DNA of 64,000 bases, from assembly GCA_947463725.1 (NCBI GenBank), contig CANHRM010000001.1, forward strand, positions 48,906-112,905, given 5' to 3'. Below, one piece after another: positions 34,528 through 43,093 of this stretch. This DNA comes from Actinomycetota bacterium. GTDB lineage: Bacteria > Actinomycetota > Actinomycetes > Nanopelagicales > Nanopelagicaceae. Position 1 is the first letter of the stretch, and every line of letters starts with the position of its first letter. The notes below the pieces were generated by a model that made no database searches, was not told the DNA's origin, and saw only the letters and a program-made list of their open reading frames with translations. A program made the translations under genes and the position numbers.

Positions 34528-35346
34528 TTATTTGAGGTTTAGTCTGCCTGCTGAGCTTAGTTTTTGGCCTTTATTCGGAATGTAACCCATACGCTTTGAT
34601 AGTCGTGCTGCAGAGTTAAGCAGCAATGGGACACATTGCGAAAGCTCAGATTTAAAGCGATCTGCTGGCCCACAAACACTAATTACTGCTATCGGTGTAC
34701 CGGATCGATCAAAAATTGGTGCAGCAACTGAGGCAGAACCTTCTTGACGCTCGCCAACTGATTGCGAGTACCCACGAGTTCGAATCTGCCGTAATTCGTA
34801 AATGATTTTTGCTGGATCAGTTGGTGTATTGGGAGTTACTGCTTTTAATTTTCGTTTTAGATATTGCAAAATTTCAGTCTCTGGCGTCCAAGCTAAGAAA
34901 GCTTTTGAAGAGCTACCGGCATGCAGTGGATGAGTAATTCCCATCGCAACTGACATAACAATCTCTCGATTTGGAATAACCTGATCGACATAAAGCCGCT
35001 CGAACCCAGAACGTATCGAAAGAGTAGCTGTCTCGTTTGTCGCGCGTGATAAGGAAGCCAGCTCAGGAGCAGCAAGTGATCTGATATCTAATTGCGCTAA
35101 ACAAGTTAAGCCAAGAGCAAGTGATGAAGTGCCGAGTGTGTAGCGGCGAGATTCTTCAATTAAATCAATGAAGCCACGACTACGTAGGGATGCCAGTATT
35201 CGGTGCACGGCGGCTTTCGACAAACCTAAATTGCGAGCGATCTCAGTAATACCTAAATTCGGTTCACCACATTGTGAAAATAGAAGCAAAACATCGGCAG
35301 CACGTTCGACCGTGGCAATTCGTTGTGATTTACTCTCAACAGTCAT
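34528..35346 (-). CDS. IclR-family transcriptional regulator
   Basis: IclR-type regulator of 272 aa: N-terminal winged helix-turn-helix (about residues 10-72; LGITEIARNLGLSKAAVHRILASLRSRGFI) and a C-terminal GAF-like effector domain (75-255; MSVAMGITHPLHAGSSSKAFLAW, VGERQEGSASVAAPIFDRSG). It is divergent from the hydantoinase operon, a common arrangement for a local regulator. GGAAAGG precedes the ATG. I infer that it binds the 17-bp palindrome found in front of the hydantoinase operon, the hydrolase/MFS pair and prpB, and possibly regulates itself through the palindrome at 35494. The effector is unknown. Confidence 0.92.
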   Translation of the reverse strand: MTVESKSQRIATVERAADVLLLFSQCGEPNLGITEIARNLGLSKAAVHRILASLRSRGFIDLIEESRRYTLGTSSLALGLTCLAQLDIRSLAAPELASLSRATNETATLSIRSGFERLYVDQVIPNREIVMSVAMGITHPLHAGSSSKAFLAWTPETEILQYLKRKLKAVTPNTPTDPAKIIYELRQIRTRGYSQSVGERQEGSASVAAPIFDRSGTPIAVISVCGPADRFKSELSQCVPLLLNSAARLSKRMGYIPNKGQKLSSAGRLNLK

Positions 35347-35493
35347 TAGTTAGACCTTTCCAAATCCAGTATTAACAGGTGTGCATGTGGCTAGTCGACT
35401 AGTACTAAGGCCGCGCCAAACATTCTGATTTGTTAAGTAAAAATCATTCGTAAAACAAATCAACTTGGACACCTCCTGTCGTAAATGGAATTG

Positions 35494-35507
35494 CGTTCCG
35501 CAGAACG
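35494..35507. promoter_or_regulatory. palindrome CGTTCCGCAGAACG between iclR-type gene and hydantoinase operon
   Basis: CGTTC-CGCA-GAACG, perfect 5-bp arms, lies about 150 nt upstream of the IclR start (35346) and 90 nt before the other operator. It resembles the GTTC-N-GAAC sites bound by some IclR-family regulators such as PobR/PcaU. A candidate autoregulatory site; distinct in sequence from the 17-bp motif. Confidence 0.4.
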
Positions 35508-35542
35508 TAACACCATAGAATGGAATTTGGAAGGGGAAACTC

Positions 35543-35572
35543 TTGTTTAACGCCCCACATTTCGGGTATTGT
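35543..35572 (+). promoter_or_regulatory. putative promoter of the hydantoinase operon
   Basis: TTGTTT (35543-35548) and TATTGT (35567-35572) with an 18-nt spacer. It predicts a start near 35580, so the palindrome at 35584-35600 would lie right behind the transcription start, a repressor position. Read by eye; no better pair found in the region. Confidence 0.35.
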
Positions 35573-35583
35573 GAAGTAACAAT

Positions 35584-35600
35584 GTTTCACTAGGTGGAAC
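35584..35600. promoter_or_regulatory. 17-bp palindromic operator GTTTCACTAGGTGGAAC
   Basis: Differs from the perfect palindrome at 3862 at two positions only (10 and 14) and shares GTTTCACTA with the prpB site. It lies 27 nt upstream of the hydantoinase ATG, next to the divergent IclR gene, which makes that regulator the simplest candidate binder. Confidence 0.68.
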
Positions 35601-35626
35601 GTAAGCTATTGGTGAAAGGTGCAGAA

Positions 35627-37084
35627 ATGGCTACATACGATCTGCTTATAAAGAATGTAAAAGTAGTCAATCACGATGGTGAATCTGCATCGCCTCAGGA
35701 CATCGCTGTAACCAATGGCGTCGTAACATTAATCGGCACTGGATTAGATGAAAGCAATGCAAAGAAAGTCGTCGATGGCACTGGCCGGGTTGCATATCCA
35801 GGAGCAGTTGATGCGCACCAGCATTGGGGTATCTATAACCCACTTGATCAAGACACAGTTTCGGAAAGTAAAGCATCGGCCCAAGGTGGCGTGACAACTG
35901 CGATTACTTATATGCGCACTGGTCAGTATTACTTAAACAAAGGTGGAAGTTATTTAGATTTCTTTCCCGAAGTGTTAGCGCTTAGCGAAAATCGAGCTCA
36001 CGTTGATTATGGCTTCCATTTAGCACCAATGACTAATCAACACATTGCCGAGATACCAGAAATCATTTCGCAGTTTGGTGTCAGCTCATTCAAGATTTTT
36101 ATGTTCTACGGCAACCATGGCTTACATGGTCGATCAAATGAACAATCTTCATTCCTAATGACTCCGCCAGATGAGCGCTACGACATTGCTCACTTTGAGT
36201 TTGTAATGCGCGGGATACAAGCTGCACGTGAGAAATTTGGCAGCAAAGCTGATGCAATCTCACTTAGTTTGCACTGTGAGACTGGCGAAATTATGAGTGC
36301 GTACACCAAACTAGTTGAAGATGAAGGCAAATACAGCGGCCTCGAGGCCTACCACTATTCGCGTCCACCGCACTCTGAAGGTTTAGCAATCACAATTGCT
36401 TCCTACCTGGCATATGAGACTGAACTACCAAATATAAATCTGCTGCATTTAACTTCACGGAAAGCTGTCGAAGCGGCAATGCTTATGCAAAAAACATTCC
36501 CGCACATCAATTTCCGTCGCGAAGTCACTGTTGGACACTTGCTTGCTGATATTGAAAACACGAAAGGTGTTGGCGGTAAAGTTAACCCACCACTACGCCC
36601 TCGCGCTGATGTAGAGACTCTTTGGACGCATCTAAAGGCTGGAAATATCGACTGGGTGGTCAGTGATCATGCTTGTTGCAAAGAAGAACTCAAATTTGGA
36701 AACCCTAAGGATGATGTCTTTTTAGCAAAATCAGGTTTCGGTGGCGCCGAGTATCTATTGCCAGGAATGGTCACTGAAGGTTTGCAACGTGGTTTAACTC
36801 GGCCGGAGATTGCCAAGCTGACTTCACATACACCGGCTCAGCGTTATGGTCTAAAAAATAAGGGATCCCTTGCTGTCGGCTTTGATGCTGATATCGCTTT
36901 GATTGATGAAAATGTAAATTACGTGGTGCGCGCGGCAGACTCTGAATCAACCCAAGGTCACACACCATTTGAAGGTTTCACTTTGACCGCCAAAGTTACC
37001 GACACCTTTGTTCGTGGTAACCATGTTCTAGAAAATGGAAAGATTGTTGGCTCTGCCATCGGGAAATATCAGTTCCGAGCATGA
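35627..37084 (+). CDS. dihydropyrimidinase / D-hydantoinase-type cyclic amidohydrolase
   Basis: Amidohydrolase of the hydantoinase/dihydropyrimidinase family, 485 aa. The binuclear metal site is complete: H64-x-H66 (DAHQHWG), carbamylated-Lys position K156 (SSFKIFMF), H216 (SLHCETGE), H274 (LLHLTS) and D347 (VSDHACC); the KVNPPLRPR and SRPPHSEG blocks are typical. It hydrolyses a cyclic amide (hydantoin, dihydropyrimidine or similar imide) to an N-carbamoyl or amic acid. The ATG at 35627 has AAAGG upstream; a GTG at 35594 would overlap the operator. First gene of a four-gene operon; no N-carbamoylase is adjacent. Confidence 0.9.
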   Translation: MATYDLLIKNVKVVNHDGESASPQDIAVTNGVVTLIGTGLDESNAKKVVDGTGRVAYPGAVDAHQHWGIYNPLDQDTVSESKASAQGGVTTAITYMRTGQYYLNKGGSYLDFFPEVLALSENRAHVDYGFHLAPMTNQHIAEIPEIISQFGVSSFKIFMFYGNHGLHGRSNEQSSFLMTPPDERYDIAHFEFVMRGIQAAREKFGSKADAISLSLHCETGEIMSAYTKLVEDEGKYSGLEAYHYSRPPHSEGLAITIASYLAYETELPNINLLHLTSRKAVEAAMLMQKTFPHINFRREVTVGHLLADIENTKGVGGKVNPPLRPRADVETLWTHLKAGNIDWVVSDHACCKEELKFGNPKDDVFLAKSGFGGAEYLLPGMVTEGLQRGLTRPEIAKLTSHTPAQRYGLKNKGSLAVGFDADIALIDENVNYVVRAADSESTQGHTPFEGFTLTAKVTDTFVRGNHVLENGKIVGSAIGKYQFRA

Positions 37085-38307
37085 GTGCATTAAAAGGAAT
37101 TCGCGTTCTAGATGCCGCAACATTATTTGCTGGGCCAATGGCGGCAACGATGTTGGCAGATTTTGGCGCTGAAGTAATTAAGATTGAGCATCCGACTAAA
37201 GGTGACCCGGTTCGTTTACACGGTCATTCCAAAGACGGTATCCCCCTTTGGTGGACGATGTTGGCCCGCAATAAAAAAACACTTGCACTCGACTTAGGCA
37301 AACCTGCAGGTAGTGAAGTTCTTAAAGAACTAATCAAACAATCAGATGTATTCATTGAAAATTTTCGTCCCGGAACTTTAGAACGCTGGGGTATCGGTCC
37401 CGATGTTTTATTGGCGATTAATCCAAAGCTAGTTATTGCTCGCGTAACTGGCTTCGGACAATTTGGACCTTATGCAGGTCGAGCTGGCTTTGGCACCTTG
37501 GCTGAATCAATGAGTGGTTTTGCAGCTATGACCGGTGAAGTTAATGGCCCACCTACATTGCCACCTTTTGGATTAGCAGATGGAATTGCAGCACTTGCTA
37601 CCTCGCAAGCTGTTTTAACTGCTTTAACAGCACGTGATAATCCGCAAAGTGAAGCTTTTGGCAAGGGACAAGTAATTGATTTAGCGATTATCGAACCAAT
37701 CTTGGCAATCTTGGGGCCTCAACCAACTGTTTACGATCAACTCGGAATCGTGCAACCAAGATCAGGAAATCGTTCCGTTAACAACGCACCGCGCAATACC
37801 TATAAGACTAAAGACGGTAAGTGGGTAGCAATTTCAACTTCAGCACAATCTATTGCTGAACGTTTAATGCATTTAGTAGGTCATCCAGAAGTAATCGCTG
37901 AACCATGGTTTGCCTCCGGTGGCGAGCGCGCAAAGCATGCCGATTTACTAGACGGCTTTGTATCAACTTGGATTGCTGAGCGAGATACGGCCGAAGTCGT
38001 GCGAGCTTTTGAAGAAGCTGAAGCTGCTGTTGCCCAGATCTACGATATCCGCGACATCATGGCTGATAAACAGTTCCAGGCTCTAGACACCATTACTACA
38101 GTCGAAGATCCAAATTTGGGTCCAGTGCGGATGCAGAATGTTCTTTATAGATTAAGCGAAACACCAGGTGAAATTCACTGGACTGGACGTGCCAAAGGGC
38201 AAGATACACATGAGATTTTGGCGCAAACACTTGGTTTATCAGAAAGTAAAATTTCTGAACTTGAGGCTGCGGGAATAATCTCCCAAAGCGCCACTGAGGG
38301 AAAGTGA
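37081..38307 (+). CDS. CoA-transferase family III (CaiB/Frc-like)
   Basis: Class III CoA-transferase of 408 aa: N-terminal DAATLFAGPMAATMLADFGAEVIKIEHPTKGDPVR, NKKTLALDLGKPAG, FIENFRPGTLERWGIG and RVTGFGQFGPYAGRAGFGTLAESMSGFAAMTG in the usual order. The likely catalytic Asp is in PFGLADGIAAL. It moves CoA between two organic acids without ATP, so the operon probably continues through CoA thioesters. The ATG overlaps the hydantoinase stop by 4 nt. Confidence 0.9.
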   Translation: MSALKGIRVLDAATLFAGPMAATMLADFGAEVIKIEHPTKGDPVRLHGHSKDGIPLWWTMLARNKKTLALDLGKPAGSEVLKELIKQSDVFIENFRPGTLERWGIGPDVLLAINPKLVIARVTGFGQFGPYAGRAGFGTLAESMSGFAAMTGEVNGPPTLPPFGLADGIAALATSQAVLTALTARDNPQSEAFGKGQVIDLAIIEPILAILGPQPTVYDQLGIVQPRSGNRSVNNAPRNTYKTKDGKWVAISTSAQSIAERLMHLVGHPEVIAEPWFASGGERAKHADLLDGFVSTWIAERDTAEVVRAFEEAEAAVAQIYDIRDIMADKQFQALDTITTVEDPNLGPVRMQNVLYRLSETPGEIHWTGRAKGQDTHEILAQTLGLSESKISELEAAGIISQSATEGK

Positions 38308-38311
38308 AGAT

Positions 38312-39115
38312 ATGACCAAGATCTGGGATCAACTCGCTAACGCAAAAGTAATCGATCTTTCACAACCAATGTTTCGAGGCATGCCGCAATCACCAAATCA
38401 CACTCCTTATCGCATGGTGCTTGACCGCAGACATGGCGATGTAGTTTCAGCAGCTGGTGGCTCTGCATCAAATGACATCATTGTTACTGGCACTCACGCC
38501 GGTACTCATATTGATGCTCTTGCACATGTATCTTTCCAAGGAAAACTATTTGGTGGTATTGATGCCCAATCCGTAATGAGTCACATGGGCTTTAGCAAAT
38601 ATGGAATTGAAACTGTGAAGCCATTCCTCTGTCGTGGCGTGTTTTTGAATGTGGCCAAAGCCCTTAATAAAGAGGTTTTAGGACCTGATTACGAGATTAC
38701 AGTTGCAGATCTCGAAGCCGCTCAGAAACTAGCTGGTCTTGAAATTAACGAAGGCGATGTTGTTCTTATCGGTACTGGTTGGTCAAAGAATTGGCAAGAT
38801 AAAGAGCTATACCAAGGTCAATCCTTAGGCACACCGGGCATCGGCGAATCAGCTGCTAAATGGCTAGCTGCAAAGAAACCGCGAGCCTGCGGTGGCGAAA
38901 CAATTGCATTCGAACATATTCCAGCTGGTGCTGGTCACCGCGAACTTCCAGTACATCGAACTTTCTTGGTTGAATATGGAATTCACATTATTGAAACCAT
39001 GAAGCTAGATGAGCTTGCCGATACCGGTGTAAGTGAATTCTTATTTGTACTCACTCCACTAAATCTACAAGGTGCAACTGGCTCACCAACTCGCCCACTG
39101 GCTGTATTGGTTTAA
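38312..39115 (+). CDS. cyclase-family metal hydrolase (kynurenine formamidase/isatin hydrolase-like)
   Basis: Putative cyclase-family (KynB-like) hydrolase of 267 aa with the metal signature HxGTHxDxxxH: GTHAGTHIDALAHV near residues 67-80. The later ETIAFEHIPAGAGHRELPVHRTFL block completes the active site. Family members hydrolyse N-formyl or lactam bonds (N-formylkynurenine, isatin). Placed between a CoA-transferase and an MmgE/PrpD gene it could open an amide or formyl intermediate formed by the hydantoinase. GAGGGA lies before the ATG. Confidence 0.88.
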   Translation: MTKIWDQLANAKVIDLSQPMFRGMPQSPNHTPYRMVLDRRHGDVVSAAGGSASNDIIVTGTHAGTHIDALAHVSFQGKLFGGIDAQSVMSHMGFSKYGIETVKPFLCRGVFLNVAKALNKEVLGPDYEITVADLEAAQKLAGLEINEGDVVLIGTGWSKNWQDKELYQGQSLGTPGIGESAAKWLAAKKPRACGGETIAFEHIPAGAGHRELPVHRTFLVEYGIHIIETMKLDELADTGVSEFLFVLTPLNLQGATGSPTRPLAVLV

Positions 39116-39123
39116 TAACTCAC

Positions 39124-40548
39124 ATGAGCAGCGAGAAAACTCACGTTCAGCTTTTGGCTGAGTTTGCTGCTAATACCAAAGTTTTATCTTCAACTATTGC
39201 CGCAGATGCTAGAGAAAGAATTCTAGATGTACTCGGAAATAGTTTGGCCGGTCGTGCTGAATCACTAAATGAATCAGAACCTGACCGCGCTGTCGAAAGA
39301 GTTGTCGCAGCATGGGGCGGCACCCCAACTTCTAGCGTAATTGGCTCAGAACTTAAATTACCTTCAGCAAGTGCTGCGCTAATTAATGGCACTTTGGCTC
39401 ATATCCTCGATTTTGACGATACACATTTGCCGTCGGTGCTTCATCCTTCAGCATCCATTGTTCCCACAGCGCTTGCAGTTGCAGAAGAAGTTAACGCATC
39501 ACCTGATCAAATTCTTCGCTCAGTTGCTATTGGTATCGAAATAACTAATCGACTTGGTATGGCTTCATATATCCCAAGTGCGGGTAATTCTATCTTTTTT
39601 GAAAAAGGCTTTCACGCCACTTCGATCTGCGGAACTATCGGAGCATCAGTTACAGCTGCAATTTTGTATGGCTTAGATGCTGAAAAAATAGCTCATGCCA
39701 TGGGTATTGCAGCGAGTATGGGTGCCGGAATTATTGAGGCTAATCGCACCGGTGGCACAGTTAAAAGAATTCATTGTGGTTGGGCAGCACATGGCGGTGT
39801 CGTTGCTGCGAGCATGGCTCGTGAAGGAATCACTGGTCCCCCAACTGTTCTCGAAGGTCGCTTTGGTTTCTTTAATGCATATCTTGATGGGCAATACGAT
39901 CCCCAATCACTTCTTGATGGCTTAGGTGAGCGCTGGGAACTATTAAAAACTGCATATAAGCCATATCCGACAAATCATTTCACCCACCCCGGTATTGATT
40001 GCGCACTTGCGCTACGCGCTAAAGGAATCAAGGCAGCAGATGTTGAAAGTATTGAGCTCGGTGTTGCAGCACCAGTCATTAGAACTATTGGCGAACCCCG
40101 CGAGGAAAAGATTCATCCAAAATCTGGCTACCACGGAAAATTCTCAGCACCATATACGTTAGCAACTGCATTTCTGGGTGGCGGCGGATTAGGTGTCTAC
40201 CTTGATGATTTCTCCGAAAGCAATTGGGATCAACCTGAACGCTTAGCACTTGCGGCCAAGGTGACCGTGGTTGCCGATGACCAAGCAACAGAAATATTCC
40301 CGAATGCTTTTGCTGCGGTTTTAAATGTTAAAACCAAGGATGGCAAGACTCATACTCACAGAGTTGCTGCAAGTTTAGGAAGCAAGGAAGCACCGCTAAC
40401 AAAAGCGCAAATCATGGAGAAATTTACTTTAAATGCTTCCCGCTATCTGGAATCAGATGCCGTTGGAAAGGTTTCCAAATTTGTTAATTTTGAAAATCAA
40501 GGTGATTTATCTGCCTTAATGCTGCTCCTTGCTAGCAAGAGCGCATAA
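39124..40548 (+). CDS. MmgE/PrpD-family dehydratase
   Basis: MmgE/PrpD fold protein of 474 aa; the family includes 2-methylcitrate dehydratase, cis-aconitate decarboxylase and iminodisuccinate epimerase-like enzymes. Blocks seen: LAHILDFDDTHLPSVLHPSASIVPTALAVAEE (about 91-122), KGFHATSICGTIGASVTAA, RIHCGWAAHGGVVAA and KPYPTNHFTHPGIDCAL. It is the last gene of the hydantoinase operon and differs from the PrpD encoded at 55.1 kb, so it probably acts on a different hydroxy-acid. No terminator is evident in the 43 nt before the convergent lyase. Confidence 0.87.
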   Translation: MSSEKTHVQLLAEFAANTKVLSSTIAADARERILDVLGNSLAGRAESLNESEPDRAVERVVAAWGGTPTSSVIGSELKLPSASAALINGTLAHILDFDDTHLPSVLHPSASIVPTALAVAEEVNASPDQILRSVAIGIEITNRLGMASYIPSAGNSIFFEKGFHATSICGTIGASVTAAILYGLDAEKIAHAMGIAASMGAGIIEANRTGGTVKRIHCGWAAHGGVVAASMAREGITGPPTVLEGRFGFFNAYLDGQYDPQSLLDGLGERWELLKTAYKPYPTNHFTHPGIDCALALRAKGIKAADVESIELGVAAPVIRTIGEPREEKIHPKSGYHGKFSAPYTLATAFLGGGGLGVYLDDFSESNWDQPERLALAAKVTVVADDQATEIFPNAFAAVLNVKTKDGKTHTHRVAASLGSKEAPLTKAQIMEKFTLNASRYLESDAVGKVSKFVNFENQGDLSALMLLLASKSA

Positions 40549-40591
40549 CCTTTTCTAAATCTAAACTAAATTCAAATAGACCCAGAGATAA

Positions 40592-41431
40592 TTAGTTTCT
40601 AATTCCTAAAGTTCGGCGGGCGATTTTCGCAACCGCTTCATCGATCATGCGCCCCTGTGCATCAAGTGCTACGCCGCCGCCAGCTGCAACCAAGCGATCG
40701 AGAATATCTTGCGCAGCATTAACTTCTTCATCGCTGAGTGTGAAAATTTCGTTTGCAATCGTGATTTGATCAGGGTGGATGCACGCACGCCCAAAATAAC
40801 CCCACTCTTTGAATTCTTGTGAGCTCTTTCGAAAAGCATCTAAATCCTTGAAATTTGTTAATACGGCTGCAACTGGTGGATTAATTCCGGCTGCTGCGCT
40901 GGCAAATACCATCGCGCTACGAGCATATTGAATAGTCGTCACACCTGCTTCACCAGAAGTTCCTAGATCTGCGCGTAAATCTGCTTCTCCTAGTTGCAAG
41001 CGGCTAACTCGAGGACCATTAGCAATATCTTGAGCATTTAACACCCCGGCAGCCGATTCAATCAGAGCCGATACTTCAAGTGGTGTCGTTATGTTTCGTG
41101 ATTTTTCTAGTCGAGTCAGAAGCAAGTCAAGATTTGTAACGTCAGCTAATTTATTAGCTTTCGCTAAAACGATTCCTCGACAATTTTTATGCACAGATGC
41201 TTCTAAATCAGATTCGAGTAGTTCTTTCTCTGGATTTACTCGCACCCAAATTTCAGTGGTTACATCTACTTCATTTAGGAAGGAAACTAAGTTTTTTCGA
41301 GCAGCATCTTTATCGGCCGGTGATACGCCATCTTCTAGATCAACAATTAGCGCATCTGCTCCGCGGCTAAGAGATTTTAGTAATCGACTTGAATCATTGG
41401 CTGGGACATAGAGATGGCTGCGTGCTCTCAT
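40592..41431 (-). CDS. HpcH/HpaI-type aldolase, CitE-like lyase beta subunit
   Basis: CitE/HpcH-HpaI superfamily TIM barrel, about 279 aa. The N-terminal RSHLYVPANDSSRLLKSLSRGADALIVDLEDGVSPADKDAAR, ALIESAAGVLNAQDIA and LQLGEADLRADLG blocks match CitE-like malyl-CoA/citramalyl-CoA/beta-methylmalyl-CoA lyases. It lacks citD/citF partners, so it is not citrate lyase. It would cleave a hydroxyacyl-CoA to acetyl-CoA or propionyl-CoA plus an oxo acid. ATG at 41431 chosen; a TTG at 41455 is an alternative, neither with a clear ribosome site. Convergent with the hydantoinase operon and plausibly finishing its pathway. Confidence 0.85.
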   Translation of the reverse strand: MRARSHLYVPANDSSRLLKSLSRGADALIVDLEDGVSPADKDAARKNLVSFLNEVDVTTEIWVRVNPEKELLESDLEASVHKNCRGIVLAKANKLADVTNLDLLLTRLEKSRNITTPLEVSALIESAAGVLNAQDIANGPRVSRLQLGEADLRADLGTSGEAGVTTIQYARSAMVFASAAAGINPPVAAVLTNFKDLDAFRKSSQEFKEWGYFGRACIHPDQITIANEIFTLSDEEVNAAQDILDRLVAAGGGVALDAQGRMIDEAVAKIARRTLGIRN

Positions 41432-41540
41432 AATAGGTGTGGTGATTTTCTGCAAATAGATGCGGCCTTATCTAAGGATTTTGAATTAGAAGTAGCCTGC
41501 TTGCTCATAGAAAAACAATAACACAATCGACTTTTTATTA

Positions 41541-42254
41541 TCAGCTAGTACAGGCTTTTCCGTCGCCATCGCCATCTAATTTATGCGGGTCCTTACCAAT
41601 TACTGTAACTGGTGCCAAACCAAGTGCTTTTATATCGCTGCAATTCAAATCTGGTGGATAGAGCGGAATGCATCCGGCATAGTTCGGATCACAGCCCGTT
41701 TCAGCACTTGGCGCAGTTACAGGCGAATTTACCGGAGTAGCAACCGGAGTTCCGACCGCCTTGTATGTAGTAACAGCTTTAGTTGGCACGAGTTGCGTAC
41801 CTGGACAATCTTTCCATAACCCTACTTTGTACAACTTGGCATCTTGTGCCGCTTTCAACATAACTGCGGAATAAATCCCTTTTTCACCTTGATAGAAATA
41901 TGGAGCGGCTGCACCGATTTTTACCATTTCGAGATTCACATTTATTTTTCCAACAAAGATATATCGAAGAGCGCGACCATAGCGATCATAGGAAGCTGAA
42001 GCAGGATCTGCTTTTAACGTAACAGTTCCCTTTTTCGCCAATAAATTCACAAGTGCGGCTTTAGATTCCTTGGCATAGCATTCATCTTCAGCAAGTTCTG
42101 GGGCATCAATTTGTAATAACCGAATCTTCAACCCATCGGCCATAGTTACGGTATCGCCATCATATATTTTTGCAATTTTTAGAGCGCCGTGGGCTGGAAA
42201 TACGGAAATTACGAGTAACGCGGAAATAGCTAATGCATATCTAGATTTTTGCAT
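41541..42254 (-). CDS. secreted thermonuclease-like (SNase) nuclease with excalibur domain
   Basis: 237-aa exported nuclease. Signal peptide 1-23; SNase OB-fold domain about 28-135 with KIYDGDTVTM, the catalytic Arg in KIRLLQIDAPEL, Glu in YAKESK and Arg in YGRALRY; a Thr/Pro/Val-rich linker (165-190); and a C-terminal excalibur calcium-binding domain with CSDIKALG and DGDGDGKAC. It degrades extracellular DNA or RNA with Ca, supplying nucleotides or phosphate. It starts 8 nt after the small membrane-protein stop with no ribosome site, so translation is likely coupled. Confidence 0.9.
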   Translation of the reverse strand: MQKSRYALAISALLVISVFPAHGALKIAKIYDGDTVTMADGLKIRLLQIDAPELAEDECYAKESKAALVNLLAKKGTVTLKADPASASYDRYGRALRYIFVGKINVNLEMVKIGAAAPYFYQGEKGIYSAVMLKAAQDAKLYKVGLWKDCPGTQLVPTKAVTTYKAVGTPVATPVNSPVTAPSAETGCDPNYAGCIPLYPPDLNCSDIKALGLAPVTVIGKDPHKLDGDGDGKACTS

Positions 42255-42262
42255 CTGATTAA

Positions 42263-42643
42263 TTATTTACGAGCTAAGCGCCAGTGATACAGATAAAGTG
42301 GACCAGCAATAATTAATGTAGTAACTGCATCAATCATGCTTTTAATTGCTTGACGTTGATTCTGATCTTCAAGTTGAGCTGCAATTGCAGCGGAATTAAC
42401 TTTTGGAGCTGGATTATAAGGATCCACATATGCTGGATCTGGGTAGGCAACATTGACGCCACTTCTGATGAATGAAACTAAAGAAAATAGGCAGACCATT
42501 AGAGTGATCAAGCAAACTGCGTATAGATATAGTGAACGCCAATCAATTCTTGATTGTTGATATATCGGTTGAATCAATTGGGCTTTAGCAGGGGCCTTGG
42601 CTACTGCTTTTTTGACTGCCGGAGATTTCTTTGTGGTTGCCAT
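42263..42643 (-). CDS. small membrane protein with Lys/Ala-rich N-terminus
   Basis: 126-aa protein of unknown function. Residues 1-22 are Lys/Ala/Pro-rich (histone-tail-like), then a membrane helix at about 35-58, a Pro/Asp/Tyr-rich external loop (PDPAYVDPYNPAPK), an amphipathic segment and a second helix at about 106-122. No domain recognised. CATAAT ends exactly 6 nt before the ATG, which fits a leaderless mRNA. It precedes the secreted nuclease gene. Confidence 0.7.
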   Translation of the reverse strand: MATTKKSPAVKKAVAKAPAKAQLIQPIYQQSRIDWRSLYLYAVCLITLMVCLFSLVSFIRSGVNVAYPDPAYVDPYNPAPKVNSAAIAAQLEDQNQRQAIKSMIDAVTTLIIAGPLYLYHWRLARK

Positions 42644-42712
42644 TCTCGAATTATGCTCTTGAAATCAGAGAATCAGCCATATAACTAAGCAATTCGCCTC
42701 TATTCTTTTCAC

Positions 42713-43075
42713 ATGAGCGCAATCAAGCAGGTATTTCTCGCAATTCATATCCTCGCAGTTCTCGGTGGCCTGGTGCTGCTTCTAATTCAACTACCAAAGC
42801 CAAAGAAAGTAATTCATGTTGGTTTCCTGCATTCGATGCTCACAGCTTTGGTTGCTGGATTAGCATTAGTGGGAATTGATACTTCGCTACATGCTTCTGA
42901 TCCAGTTAAATATGAGGCACTAGATCATGGAAAGATAGGGATTAAGTTTCTGGTCCTTCTGGTCATCTTGGCTCTTACGATTAAGAACAAAAATAAGTCT
43001 GAAGTCTCAACTAGCGTGTGGGCTGGGCTACTGGCACTTACGTTGGCTAATGTTTTTATAGCCACATCGCTTTAA
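42713..43075 (+). CDS. small four-helix membrane protein
   Basis: 120-aa hydrophobic protein with four predicted membrane helices (about 5-23, 37-53, 79-95 and 101-118) and a short HASDPVKYEALDHGKIGIK loop. Resembles small uncharacterized actinobacterial integral membrane proteins; no function can be assigned. TATTCT ends 6 nt before the ATG, fitting a leaderless transcript. Divergent from the gene at 42263 and followed by the LacI gene 18 nt on. Confidence 0.68.
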   Translation: MSAIKQVFLAIHILAVLGGLVLLLIQLPKPKKVIHVGFLHSMLTALVAGLALVGIDTSLHASDPVKYEALDHGKIGIKFLVLLVILALTIKNKNKSEVSTSVWAGLLALTLANVFIATSL

Positions 43076-43093
43076 ATCACCTAGAATTGCCCA

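Noticed and set aside
40592-41431. Citrate lyase
   Set aside because: citD, citF and citC-type partners are absent, so only a CitE-like stand-alone lyase is supported.
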